This document shows, in pieces, positions 1 through 12,912 of a stretch of 64,000 nt of DNA. This DNA is from Chelonoidis abingdonii (Eukaryota > Chordata > Testudines > Testudinidae). The stretch is taken from NCBI RefSeq assembly GCF_003597395.2, contig NC_133776.1, forward strand, positions 40,726,704 to 40,790,703. Direction: 5' to 3'. The notes under the pieces were generated by a model. The model did not search any database. It worked only from the letters and a program-made list of their open reading frames with translations, and had not been told where the DNA came from. A program made the translations under genes and the position numbers. How positions within the stretch are numbered: position 1 is the first letter of the stretch; each line of letters opens with the position of its first letter.

Positions 1-96
1 TTCATTCCTTCTGAGGCACCTGGCACTGGCCACTGTCAGAAGACAGGATACTAGGCTAGATGGACTTTTGGTCTGACCCAGTAGGGACATTCTTAT
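1..96 (+). mobile_element. CR1 LINE, 3'-terminal fragment
   Basis: The sequence matches the very 3' end of reptilian CR1 elements: the segment around 'ggccactgtcagaagacagg', then a GGTCTGACCCAGTA-like motif and the ATTCTTATG terminus. The element enters from outside the window, so only its 3' tail is visible. There is no coding potential. Family assignment rests on remembered CR1 tails and on the much longer minus-strand copy at 12913-13768. Confidence 0.8.
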
Positions 97-598
97 GCTC
101 CCTCCCCACACCTTGGCTGTTCACAATGCCTGCCATCATTCCACATTCTCCACCCCACTCTAAAACCCTGCTTCACCCATCCTGGTACAATACACCCTCC
201 TCCTACCCCTCCCACTCACTCACGCACTCCCCCTTGGCTCTTCTTCCCATTCAGCAGAAGTGCTGTTGGGAGCCTCTGAAGCACAGATACCTCAGCAATG
301 GATACTTTTTGCCTGATGCACCTGTACAATGGCTCAGCGCGTCAAGGGCTTCCCACAGTGCTGCTGTCTTGGCTCTGCGACATACCGAAAAACAAGGGGA
401 ATGTGGGGAAGGGGGGGGTCATGTGGGGTAGCGGAAGAGGAGGAGCAACAGCATGGATAAAGAGATTTAACTGGGGGAATACGGGAAGTAGCTCCACTCT
501 GACAAACTTCCTACAGTTTACATTGGAGCGAAGCTCTCTGGCAAACCATAGGAGGACTGGTCGGAGTATAGCTCTTCTCCAAAACAAGTGTTAGTTTA
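97..598. other. intronic DNA, no feature seen
   Basis: C-rich pyrimidine tracts give overlapping open frames on both strands, but none has recognisable domains or codon structure. On the PXYLP1 model this is intron. Confidence 0.5.
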
Positions 599-606
599 GT
601 CTAGTA

Positions 607-919
607 CAGGGGTAGGCAACCTATGGCACGCATGCCAAAGGAGGCACGCGAGCTGACTGTCAGTGCCACTCACACTGCCTAGGTCCTGGCCACTGGTCCG
701 GGGGGGGCTCTGCATTTTAATTGAATTTTAGATGAAGCTTCTTAAACATTTTAAAAATTTTATTTACTTTACTTATTTACAACAACAATTTAGTTATATA
801 TTATAGACTTACAAAAAGAGATGTTAAACATTAAAATGTAACACTGGAACGCAAAACCTTAAATCAGAGTGAATAAATGAAGACTCAGCACGCCACTTCT
901 TAAAGGTTGCCGACCTCTG
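607..919 (+). mobile_element. non-autonomous hAT element, AT-rich subfamily (copy 1)
   Basis: The element begins CAGGGGTAGGCAACC and ends GGTTGCCGACCTCTG, a 15-bp terminal inverted repeat with two mismatches. It is flanked by a perfect 8-bp target-site duplication, GTCTAGTA, at 599-606 and 920-927. The interior is non-coding and AT-rich. Related copies lie at 30991-31275 (same orientation) and 48009-48319 (opposite). The 8-bp duplication and CAG...CTG ends are diagnostic of hAT. The TA at the centre of the duplication fits the Buster clade preference (nnnTAnnn). Confidence 0.9.
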
Positions 920-927
920 GTCTAGTA

Positions 928-2034
928 GCAGAACTGTTTTCAAGGCCAAATACACAGACCTTAAAATCTCCTCTAACTTCAAGGGGACTGTCACCCATTC
1001 CTCTGAACTCACAGACTTACATATACTGTCAGAAAACAGGAGACTCAGAATAAGCATTTAATACTAAGCACTGAAAAATCATCCACCTATCTGTATTTGT
1101 TTGTGCCATAAAAGCAGACATAAAGAGCATTATATCATAATACAAAATTTACTGGATATTTTTTCCTTTTAACAAAAAGCTTAGGTGGAAACAGTGAGCT
1201 ATGTAAATTGCCAAGTCTGTACCTAAAGCCCTTTACACATTTGGTTTTTTTAACCAACTGGTAAACTATATACAGATATTATTAGCTTATCAAATTGTAT
1301 ACATTATTTAAAACAGATCTACATTTTCTAGTGTCCTTTGTACTTTTTTTTTTTTTAAACCAATGATTAACTACTAAATGGAAATGTATGTTTAGGAACT
1401 CTGTTTCCATACACTAATCTTTACTCCTGAGATTACACAATAGTTTAAAATAAATAAATAAAAACCCATTACCCACCTGTCAGTAGTTCCACTTTTGACT
1501 CCTGTTACTCTACAGCTTTTATTGTGTTTGCAATTCATAGACCGCCATGATTGCATTTAAAAGGGTGGTAGATTGTTGACATAACAAAGTTACTACTTTA
1601 ATTCTGGATTAGTGGAGAAAAAGCAACCCATTTATAAAACATGTTTCATAAAGTTGATTTAAAATAAGAAATCTTAGTTTCTGGACAAGTTTAAGAACAT
1701 AGTGTAAAAACAGTGTAAAACAACTCATCAAGCTACATGTAGTGTCTTTTATACATATTTGCAAACTTTCAATTAAAAATGTATTGTAGGGCCCAACTAT
1801 ATCATTAAAATAAGTTAGTTTAGAACTATGGGTCAAATCTTCCCGCTTCCCAGCCCCACCTTTGAACTGCATAGAGCCATCCTCACATAAACTTACCGTG
1901 TGCAGGGGTTGTGCTGCATATCAACAATTCAATCCTCTTTTTGCTCCCATACACATGGGGGAAAGTCTGGAAACAGGCCAGTGGATGATCCACTGTTGTG
2001 CAGTTCTTTGTCCTGACCACAGACACAAGAGCTA
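928..2034. other. AT-rich intronic DNA, no feature seen
   Basis: AT-rich sequence with a short poly(T) run near 1345. I see no exon, RNA gene or clear repeat ends. Confidence 0.5.
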
Positions 2035-2042
2035 GATGAGGC

Positions 2043-2475
2043 CATAGGCGCTGACTCCATGGGTGCTTCGGGGCTGGAGCAGCCACAGGGAAAAACTGGT
2101 GGATGCTTTGTACCCACCGGCAGCTCTCTGCCCTGCCCCAGCTCACCTCTGCCTCCTCTCCTGAGCGCGCCTTCCCCACTTCTCCCCCTAGTTCCCAGCG
2201 CTTGCTGTTTTGCTGCAGCAAACACTGGGAGGGAGCGGGGAGGAGGGGGAACGCAGCGTGCTCGGGGAAGAGGTGGGACCGGGGCAGGGATTTGGGGAAG
2301 GAGTCCAATAGGGGCAGGGCGGGAGCGGAGTTGGGCTGGGACTTTGGGGAAGGGGTTAGAATGGGGGCTGGGCAGGGATGGGAGGAGACGGGGCAGGGGT
2401 GGAGTCAGGGTGGGGACGGGGGCGGGAGAGGAAAAGTCAAGTATCCACTGGCGCTGGGAAAAGTTGGTGCCTATG
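2043..2475. mobile_element. non-autonomous hAT-like element, GC-rich
   Basis: Terminal inverted repeats CATAGGCGCTGAC at the left and GTTGGTGCCTATG at the right bound a GC-rich interior. The flanks GATGAGGC (2035-2042) and GATGGGGC (2476-2483) form an 8-bp target duplication with one mismatch. The 206-codon plus-strand and 195-codon minus-strand open frames over it are low-complexity products of G-rich repeats, not genes. Confidence 0.75.
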
Positions 2476-2483
2476 GATGGGGC

Positions 2484-5329
2484 AAACTGTAGCCCTGAGG
2501 TCACAGTACCAGCCACACAGCAGCTCAGTGGTCAGAATTGGGGGAAGGAAGAGGAGGATTCCTTCTCCTATGCCTCACAGAGAATGCTCCAGCATCCTAG
2601 CTTATTACACAGAGTGAATCTGGGGCTGAGGGGTGCGTGTGCGTGCGCGCACGCGAATGTGTGTGCGCGCGCCGCTTGATTATAGCATCTACTACTATTC
2701 CTCATTTATCTGTATGCTAGTAACTTATAAACTGGGAAGTAGATCTGAGGGCCAAAAAGTTCATACTGCAAATATTTAAGCAAAATATTTAAAAGCACAG
2801 TGACCAAGGAGTAGATATCATTGAATAAACATTCTTGTCAGGCCAATGCTTTTCAACAGAACTGAACAAATACTTGCTGTGGCAGCACTTTATACTGCAG
2901 TTCACCTTAACCATAGATTTCTGCAGCAAACCTTCAGCACAAATGTATTTTGACAAGAGAACAAAAACATTATCAAAAGCCTACTTGAATAGTTCTCTTA
3001 ACGCTATTGAGTGCAAACCTCCTTTCCTACCAAAGAGAAATAAATCCATGACTGTAGGATGGCAATGATCAATATAGCAGCAGGCATTTCAAAGGGAATA
3101 TTGTTTTCTGAACTTTTAAATATACACATTAGGCCCCCAGCAGCAATCACTAAAATTCACTAACTGAGTTTTCATTTTGTTCACTGACCTTTGGAGAGTC
3201 TAGTTCAAGATCAGACTGGATAATATTAGACACTTACAAACATTTTTTAAAATTTCCTTGGCCTCTTTATTGCTGTATTTGTAGCCTTGGAAGCATAGGA
3301 AAGTTTGCTTTTCAAAATGACAAAATTACATTCCCATTTACTGGTTAAATTGCTTTCTGTGCCTTGGTTGAGACAGAAGATGGTCGTTTCCCTCTTCATT
3401 TGCATTATCAGACCAAATGAGGATCAGTCTCCAGAGAGTCTGGGTATAACTTGCCCTGCTAAAAATCTGTTCACCCAGAACCAAGAACACAGTCCCCAAA
3501 CCCCACAGGTGTGGGGCAATTTGCTGACAAAAGTCTCTGCTATTCTGAAAAAAAGGGAAGAGAGATCACTATCCTGCACCTGGGAAGATATTCTTGAGAG
3601 ACTATGGATAAAGACCAAGGAGTCTGAAGAGGTGAGTGGACTGATTTTGATTTTGTCTTTTCCAGCCTGAGGGACAACCTTAGCAAGTGACTTTGCTGCT
3701 TTGAAGAGTGTGTGTGTCCTGCACAGGGGCTTCTCTCCCCTTCTGCAGAAGCAGCATTTTGATTACCATGACTTCCAAAACAGAACACACACGTATGTCC
3801 CTCACGTGAAAGTGCAGCTATACGAGGCACACTTGAGGGTTGCCTACTCTTTTTCTTTAACCTTCTGTGACCAAGAGACAAAAGGAAGATTGACAGAGTG
3901 CCATATAATCTTGTAAATTGTATAATTCTTACCAGTTTATCTAGAATGCTGTCATAGCACATCAGGCTGTGAGCTAATTAGGACCAAACCCAGTCAGTAC
4001 CCTAAAGTCTGCCAAACAAAACTCAAGATGAAAGATATAAAGACTGAATGATGTACTGATAGTAAAACAAAGTATGCTTGATAGATTCTTGACAAAAGAA
4101 ACCAGTACAAGTTACCTGTAACAAAACACACAAACATGGACACCAATTGCTGTAAGTATCCAACGTAAAAGAAGAAAACTGGGAAAGAAGCATGGCTTTA
4201 AAAACAGAGACATGAAATGTAGGTGCTCTGCGTTCTAGTTTTCTTTGTCTTCATCTGTGGCACAGGTGGAAGTGTACAGCAGGTCCTTGTCCTTGTCCCT
4301 GAATTGTTCTTTTTCTTTCAAAAAAACTCAAAACCTTTTTCATTTCCCTCTGCATCTCCAGAAACAATTTTTCTCTTTTTCATTCCCTTCAAATTGGTCA
4401 AGTGATTGGCGAATTATGATACCAGATATCTGGTTCTTCTACTTTTCAATGCTCGTAATTCAGCAGTGGTCATTGAAATGAGAGGGTTCGCAAGCATATT
4501 AATGATAGTTAATCCTTGGAATGTGGTAAAGGTAACATTTTTTGTTCATTTTTTAATTCCAAAGCCTTCTTACAAGATACAAAATGCTAAGGATATAAAC
4601 CTACATTTTCTTCCAAAATATATATTGCTACATAAAATTGGCAAATTTTCCCTCTTGTGCTTGACCATCTGCTATCCTGAACTAATCTTTCATCCCTTTT
4701 ATTTTATCCTTGCACTGCCATCCATACTGAGTGATGCCCTGCTTGGAAAAGTATTCACAAAACCGGTCACTCCAAATTACAGGGCTTAGCTGCACCTATC
4801 TCACAGTTCGCTATAATGGCCACCAGGACATGGATGTTTGCCTCAGACTAGCAAGGAGCACATGTCCAAGAGGACATTGCTGAAAAGTCATCTTACAGCC
4901 ACATTACTATGGTGAAGTTTATGCTGAGGAAACACACAATGTTAAATGTACAGGTGAGTGTCTTTTGGACTTTAGAGCAGTAGAGCTCAAAAACTCCACC
5001 AGATAGGCATCTATGCAGTGACCAGTGCACTGTGGGAGACGAGTTTGCTCCACTGGGACTTTTATACAAATATGTGCACCTACACTGGCACTGAAGTAGC
5101 AGAGACTGGCACAGAGAAAGATGGCAAAGGTTATGTGCATTGTGCATGGTGGGGGCCAAAACAACAGTTGGCACACTGAATTCCTCCAAATGAAAATGGG
5201 AATGTTTTCCAAACACTAATTTTAACGCTGTGACAGATATAGCAATATCCTGCCACATCCTTGGAAGACTCTACTGAATAAAGTTTAAGTATCTTAAGTT
5301 ATGCAAAAATCCAGCTTTTTGAAGCTAAA
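2484..5329. other. intronic DNA, no feature seen
   Basis: Apart from a short alternating purine-pyrimidine CG/TG stretch at about 2632-2675 and a poly(T)-containing AT-rich background, I see nothing supportable. None of the open frames (for example 3305-3670 or 4406-4789) shows a recognisable domain. Confidence 0.45.
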
Positions 5330-6082
5330 CCTCTACCCCGATATAATGCTGTCCTCAGGAGACAAAAAATCTCACTATATTATAGATAAGACTGTGTTAT
5401 ATCGAACTTGCTTTGGCCTCCCCGTTCCTTGTTCCCTGACAGCCCCCTCCAGAGACCCCCGTCCCTAATCACCCCCAGGATCCCACCCCCTACCCTACCC
5501 CCCGTCCCCTGACTGCTCTGACCCCTATCAACATCCCCCGCCCCCTGACAGGCACTCACCGGCAGTGGCGGGAAGCAGAGCAGCCCAGCCCCAGCCAGCT
5601 CCACTCTGCCAGCTCCCAGCCGCGGCGCTCCGCTTCCCACCACAGGTGAGTGCGGGATGGTTGGGGAAAGGACCTGCAGCAGGAAGCAGAGCGCTGCGAC
5701 TGGGAGCTGGTGGAGTGGAGCAGGCTGGGGCTGGGCTGCTCCATTTCCGCCGCCGCTGGTGAGTGCAGGGGGGATCCGAGCGACACGGCTAGGGCTGGGG
5801 CAAGGGAAGCAGAGCGGGCTGGTCCTGGTCCCCCGCTAATCCCCTGGGCCACTCTGGGACTGCGGGGCCCACAAGAGTGCCCTCCCACAGCTCCTGCCTC
5901 CCAGACCCTGGGGCTGGGGGGAGAGCCCCTGACCACCCCCAAGACCCTCTGCCCCTTATCCAACCCCTTGGCCCCAGCCTGGCCCGGCACCCTTAACACA
6001 CTGCTCAGAGCAGCGTGTCAGAGCTTTACCGTGTTGTATGAGGACTCGTGTTATAGCGGGTCACATTATATCGGGGTAGAGG
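5330..6082. mobile_element. DNA transposon with 19-bp perfect terminal inverted repeats
   Basis: The ends CCTCTACCCCGATATAATG (5330-5348) and its exact reverse complement (6064-6082) define a 753-bp element. Subterminal GTTATATCG-type motifs occur on both sides. I see no unambiguous target duplication, so I do not assign a superfamily. The interior at 5552-5766 is a GC-rich foldback, annotated separately. Open frames inside are by-products of the GC-rich composition. Confidence 0.75.
5552..5766. repeat. inverted repeat (hairpin) inside the 5330-6082 transposon
   Basis: The left arm from 5552 (gcactcacc...) through the AGCCCAGCCCCAGCC block is mirrored by a right arm ending at 5766 (...ggtgagtgc) with GGCTGGGGCTGGGCT. 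The arms are about 90 bp each with a short spacer, so RNA from either strand could fold into a long imperfect hairpin. Confidence 0.7.
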
Positions 6083-9000
6083 TGCATGCCCTGAAGAGAG
6101 TTGACTGCTGATTACCGATTCCCAAAGACTTGAGATCACAAGTCTGAGCAGTATGACTGAACAAAATGACTGAACTTCCCAGCCTGAGTTCTGGTTCTGA
6201 ATCTGAAACAGATATGAACTTGTAGCCATGGGGAAAATCCACATGTGGGTTTTGAGGGACTGACACCTACCAGGGCTTGAAGTTGGAGTAGGTATGATCT
6301 CTGCTAAGATTTTTATCATGCATGTACATTCTGTTATTGTTTTTAAATATTTTCTCTGTAATACTTTTACCTTAAGAATAAATTTGCTTGCTTAGAAAGA
6401 GCTGTGTGGTAACTTGCATCTGTGGACAATTACACTGTTCATAGCCTTTGGAAAGAGAGCAAAACACAGAAGCTAGCCTGTTTAGACAGTCTGGCTTGCT
6501 GAGAATAACACAGGATAGGCAGGGAATTGTAGAGCCTGGAAAAACAAGTCAGAAGGGAGTGAGACATGAGTCTCTGCCCAAGAGAGGTGATGGCTGGGAG
6601 CTGGAAGCCTTTAAAGTAGGTGTCCTTGGTGGATTAAAGAGAGGGAATACAGCTGCAGTTGTCCCCAAACAGTTACAATTCCCTCATCATAAATGGTGAT
6701 GGGAACTAATTTCCACTTGACCTGTGTTAGTATTTCACTGCAATATCAGCAATGGGTGTGAGCATGAGTCCTGCTGTAGGATTGGAACATGCATTATTCA
6801 GGTTTAGACTCCATTTTATTGCAACCAGAACCACAGTGCCACCTAATACATGTAAATCACTGCTTTTCTCTCAGTGAATGAACTTTTTTTTTTTTTTAAG
6901 TAACTTCAGGAGAAGGGATTCCGTTAAAAAGTAAGTGATCAAAACATGCCTGAAGGGAAAGCATTAAAATCCACAAAATCAGCATGGAAGCAACTTAAGA
7001 AACCTCATTAGTCAGAGAAGATATGTAAACCTTGAATACAAGAAAGGGTTAGGAAAAACTCCTGCATTATTAAATGACAAAATACTTTAGCCCTGAATAA
7101 ACTGTTATCTCTTTTCAAAAAATGGAAACCAGCATAACTGAGGATAAAGGAACAGAGCAGACTCTGACAGGTAAAATGTAAGATGAAGATTAAGAGGGCT
7201 AAGAAGAAACCTGAACAGCTAGCCAAAGAAAAAGGAATTTTAAGTGTATCAGAAATAAAAGCCTGCAGGACGACCTGTACATCTACAAGAGTGCCAGGTT
7301 GTAACACGTGGGCAATTGAGAAGAATAAAGAAAAATTCAGGAAAGATACAGGATGACCTATTTACATTCTTCTCACAGAAAAAGATTAAGAGATACTTAT
7401 GCCAGAGTTATTCTTCACTGAAGGGTAAGGCACATCCAGAGACAAAAAGTTCCAAGCAGAAAACCGATAAACTATTATGAGAAATTAGATTGCAATTCAT
7501 AATTGGGACTACATGGAATTCATTTTGAAAGCTCTGAAGAAACTAAAATGAAATGGGCTAGACTAATGCATTCTGAATTAATTGTGAGCACTCAGGAAAA
7601 TGATCACGCGTGACTGAACAGCTCCAACAAAGCATCAGTCTGAAAAACAACAGGCTGTATTAAAAGGAGGCAGAGTACAACAGAGATGTAGAATGTCACT
7701 ATGAAAGCCAAAAGGTATTAGTTTTGATCACAGCATCTCAATAAAATCCAGCATAAAAAGAAGAGTCTACAAGAAGGCAACAAATAGAGTCTGGGCGGGG
7801 GTGATAGGAGAACTTTCATCTGACAATGATTTAAGAAGCTACTAGGAAGCTACTAGGGGCTAAATTCAAGTCTCGGTGCACCACCACAGCAGCAGAAAGC
7901 CTGTCAGGAGGGGGTTGGTGGAATTAAAGCACCCAAACTCCGCACCACTGAGTGGCCCACAAGCAGACAGCACAACCCAGAAAGACTGGCAGCCCTAAAA
8001 TACATCCCTCTGGGTAACCCTCAAAGGTGTGGCTCCTGTTCAGCCACAGATATAACTTAAAAGCTGCACTACCATGGAAATCCCAAGGCAGAATCACAAT
8101 ACAAATGCTGCACTAAGAGACATATCTGCCATGGGACATAAGGGGCCGGCTGGCTCACGTAGGTGAAGTTTGCATCTCCCTGAAAGCAGCAAACTAAATT
8201 TAATCCTAGGGCTACATAGTTTGGAAAGAAAGATATGATAGATAGACAGATGATAATGAATGGATGCCAATCAAGCCCTGCCTATTTAGTCTTCCTTGTA
8301 AACAAAAACAAGATGGTCTTTGGAATGAAAAGGCGATAATTTAAAATGGATATACTGATATGCAAAATCCCTGTTTTACACAATACATTATTAAACTCTG
8401 GAACCAACTTCCCCAAGATATTGAGTCATGTAGCGTAGAAGACAAAAAGATATTGGAATCAGAAATGCACCTTTAATTACCTGAAAAGCAGTATGACTCA
8501 GAACAACAGCCAATCAACGGATGAAAAGGAGTTTTTGTAGGTGGCTGGCTGGCTGAATAACTGCTGAATTATCTATGTTGGTAGGGATATATTAGGAAAG
8601 AAAGGAGTAACATTTTCAAAGTGAAGAAATCTAGTTTATACATTCAAAGGTAAGCAGAATTTAAAATCAAGTACATATGCAGAATATAAAATTAATAGGT
8701 ACATCTCATAAAAAAAAAAGCTAATTTCAGAGAGAGAAATCCTGCCCCCCTGAAGTTAAACTGCCTTCAACTTCAATGGGCAGAGGATTTTATTCAGAGT
8801 CTTTCGTAGAGAGGTATACCAAAGTTACTTGGCCTCCACAATAACGAAGATCTAATCAATGTGACCTCATATACAGGTGAGAAATAGCAAGCGTGTCCAA
8901 TAATATTCTTTTAAACTTTGCAAAACAGACCTTAAGCTCCACTTCAGAGAGAAAACTTGTCTAAGAAGAATAGATTTGACAGGATACAACTTCACAAGCA

Positions 9001-12000
9001 AAGCGACAGTTTACTAACCAACCATGCAGGTATTATACAAAACTCCACTTTGATAGCTCAGTTATTAGAAACAAAACTGAGAATTAGATACCAGGATAAA
9101 TATACAATGGGACCTAGGATATGGAAAGACTTATAAAGGTGGGAACTCCTACTAAATATAGTTTGGTTCCAGTTTTATCCAAGACCATTTGCCTGTGGTT
9201 GAATCACAGTAGTTTGAACTTCTTTTACTATTTATCCAAAACTCAAACCAAGAATTAAACTGGAATTAGGATGCATTTATTTGGGTTCCACCTTTTTTAA
9301 TTTAGAAGCAGGAATTCCTTTTTCATTTTGATGAATATTTAAAGTAGGAATTATATTAATAAGGATGACTATTGCAATTACAAGGCTTAAATATAGTTGT
9401 TAATTACATCACACTTTTTGCACATTCAGTCACCAGATTCAAGCCTGCTTGTATGAGATTGCTATTCGTTACCAACACTCTTGATTTCCCATTCTCATTT
9501 CCTTCCCACTATAATTTGGTCTGAGTGATGTGTTACGATTTTTAGAAACCTAGCTATTGATTTAGAATTAGTTTTTGCCAAATATTAAGCTCTCTCTCTA
9601 TATATATACACTCATTTTTAATCATGTTTTAACCTGACTCACACAATCTGTGTTTAGAGCTCAGCAAACCATCACAGACTGGGTCAAAACATAGGATTAA
9701 ACTGAGTTTACAAACAGTTCTGTGGCCTAGAAAATACTTTTTTCACACTCTTCCATATTAACTGACCAAATCCGGTTTAAACCAAGTAAGCCTGAGCCAT
9801 GTTAAAGCAGAGTTTTTAAAATGGTTCCTCTAATATAGTCAACTGTGGTCTTTGTGGAAGGAAGCAGGAGCTTCCCTAGCCATCCATCCCTATGCATAGC
9901 ATTGTGCCTTTTTCTCTCAAAGAATCATTTCTTGAAAATGTGACAGACATTTTGTCACACACACACACCCCTACCTACCTCTGCCTCTGTTTAATGGATA
10001 ATATATTGTACCATGAACTTTAGGTGGTGTGATTTAAAAACATATGGCATTTTAATATATAAAGCACACATGAAGAATCATTACTATTGTTCATTTTCTT
10101 GATTCAACATACAAAGGTCTGGATGTTTTGTTTTGTGCTTTTTCTTTGCTATTATGGTACTAAGATTAACAATCAGAGACCTTCACTATGACAAGGATTA
10201 GGTTACTAATTTGTATTGATTTGATGGCAAATTGAGAGAGAAAAAAAATTCTGTTTTTGTTTTAATTTGATTTTCTTTGGATACAGATGACAACCATGAC
10301 AAACAAAACAAATGTATTTGCACCTGAGAAGATAATGCTAAAGTAAATCTAAAATCTAAGTTGTTATAGTCTCAATATAGTTAACTTGGTGAATGTCAAA
10401 GTGCGCTTTTGTACTTGATTTCCCTTTCTCACTAAAAGCATAAAGTAATTTTCCTTGAAATTGTAAATTTAAGGAGTTGCATGTTTATTATGCAGCAGCA
10501 AGGAATTCTCTTAATTATTGAAGGTTTATTCTCATTGAAAACCATAAAACTAGTTATCATTTAATAGATTATTCTATTACTGTATGGATGTTGTTCTGCA
10601 TCCAATTATTTCAGAGCATTTAAAATGCAACTATTTCACCTTGAAAATAAGAGTCTATTAACAGAACTAAATAGGCAGCTCTGGAAAGGATGGATGTGGT
10701 GGGTTTCAGGGAAGTCAGTTATCTCAACCAAAATAAAACAGTGACACAACTTAGATAACACAGTCTCTAAAAATTTGTTAACTGTTACTTAAAATTGCTT
10801 TTCAGTTTCCTACATAAACCTACATGGTGTTGATAGAGAAAATTACCAACCTGAAATTCTGCCTCTCTGAAATGTAACTGCAAGGCTTGTTGCTTTGGAT
10901 CAAGCAAGGCTTTACATGGCCTTCTAGTATTAGGCCAACCAAGCTGTAATAGTAACAAATCAGAAAGCTATTTAGGGATGGTCCTTTGGGTAACAGCCCA
11001 GCAAACGGACGTTAAATGAAGCCAGAAGTTGGGTGGTCTTTCAAGGGCATTAGTTCACTTAATAGATCTGTGAAGTGTGTCTCTACATTGAACATATGAG
11101 GAAGAGGGACCATGTGAGAATGGAAAGGATACAGGCAGAACAATAAACTCATTAATGTGGGAGTCCAGTGCGTCACTACAGGAGACTCTTGTATGGCTCT
11201 TTAGCACCACTTCAGAAAACCAGAAGCAGAAAATGCAATACAGGAAGGCAAAAGTACCAAAGTGGTGTCAAAGGACGTGCTCCAAAACACAACCAGAAGG
11301 ACTATGGTGCCACACACACGGGCACTGAAGCACAGATGCAAGTTCCCAAGCAGTAACAAAAAAAAACAGAAAAAACCCATTACTCAATTGCTAACACAGG
11401 CACTGAAGGACCACAAAAACTAGGTGGGACAATCAAGGCCCACATTAAACACAAAGAAACAAGCACTCTGCCAATACAGCATAAAAGCAGTAAAATGCAG
11501 GGGCAGATGCCAAAGCCTCCCACAGCAAAACAGGTCTGAAGCACTTCCCAGAGTGCCGAGGCACCCAAGCAAAAGGGTCTCACAAAATCAATTTTTTAAA
11601 AAGCACATGGAACCTGCCAGGAAGGATAGTAGAAGTGCCTAAAACAGTCTGGGGAAAAGAGCCAGATCAGCAACTGGAAAAGGCAGCTCCTGCAGGTAGC
11701 TGCTTGCTGACTACAGATGAAAAGCGTTTAGGCTCAGCATGTGGTTGCCAGCCACCAGCAGGAATAGCTGGAGCATTCTCCACCAATTACCCCAGAGGCG
11801 ACATGTGAAGGGGGGCACACAGGGTCACATGCCCCCCCTTCCCCTTGCTTTCTGCCTTCCATTTAGCAGAGAGGTTCTAACTGGGGGGCACATCCTGGCA
11901 CACCCCCGAGTTTGATGGGAGCCGCTTGGGCCTGTGGCAGCCATAAGGCAGCCAAAAACAGTATACAAAGAGGCAAAAAAGGATATCCTGGCAAGTTAGA

Positions 12001-12912
12001 AGCATAATGTTATATAGAAATAAATATATAATCACTATTTACATATGTAACATTACTGTACTCAGCTATATTTACAACAGGGCAACAGCTCGCATTTACC
12101 AATAAACATCAATTGTCAGCAGCTGCATACTGTTTGAGATTTAGCCTACCACATAATAATTCAGGGTTGTAAGCTCTGCTAGTTGAAAATATGCTGTGGT
12201 ATCTAGTGGTCAGAGACAATTAGCTCAATTAGAATTTTGTTTTAAGCAGCACTTACTTTTCTATACTATTTAAAAATGTAAAGCATACATCAACTCAGAG
12301 GCACCATCTGTTCAAGGAAACCTTGCTTTATAGCTGAGCTGTTTTGAAATTTAATGTTGTACGGTTTGTCAGTAGATCAGCCAAACTGAAATTGAGAACA
12401 TATCTGGTTCCTAGTCCTTTGCTTCAAACACCAGACCACACAATCAATAAAGTAAATTACTTAAAAGATGTCCAGAACTCCCTCTGAAACTAGTCCTTTA
12501 AAAAGTTTAACATTACATACTTAAGCAAAATACTACAGCAAAATGCTGTAAATACGCTGTGCACTTACTAGAAAAAGTAAATAAAAGAAAAGGTTATCCA
12601 TGAACAAACCCCCTGCCACATATATCAAGGGGGAAAAAGTGGAAAGAGGAGTTATGGACATAAATAGATGCCCATTACTTGAAAACATTACTCGGGATAT
12701 TTACTAGTTGTACAAATTGGGGGCCTGTCCACCTCCTGCAATTCATTTCAGAGTCATCGTGCATTTTAGCAGTTGAAGTCCACACTAAGCACTAAATTAG
12801 TTGAAGTTGTTGGGACAGGGATTGAAAGCATATTCTGAAGCTTTGCCCCCAATTTCAAAATCTACATGAAGCAGAAAAATCAGGAGTCCATCTCCTCCTA
12901 CTCTACTGGGAA
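6083..12912. other. long intronic stretch without a supportable gene
   Basis: 6.8 kb of AT-rich sequence with A-rich and T-rich runs (6886, 8709), a CA run at 9956 and a TA run at 9600. A GC-richer patch at about 11740-11960 may be a repeat fragment, but I found no ends. No exon with splice sites and coding character is visible, and in particular not the next PXYLP1 exon. Confidence 0.45.

Noticed and set aside
2059..2679. 206-codon plus-strand and 195-codon minus-strand open frames
   Set aside because: They lie over a G-rich hAT-like element, are Gly/Arg- or Pro/Ser-rich low-complexity sequence on both strands, and have no domain or splice context.
3305..3670. 121-codon plus-strand open frame as a possible exon
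   Set aside because: No recognisable domain, no convincing acceptor and donor pair, and it is on the opposite strand to the host gene.
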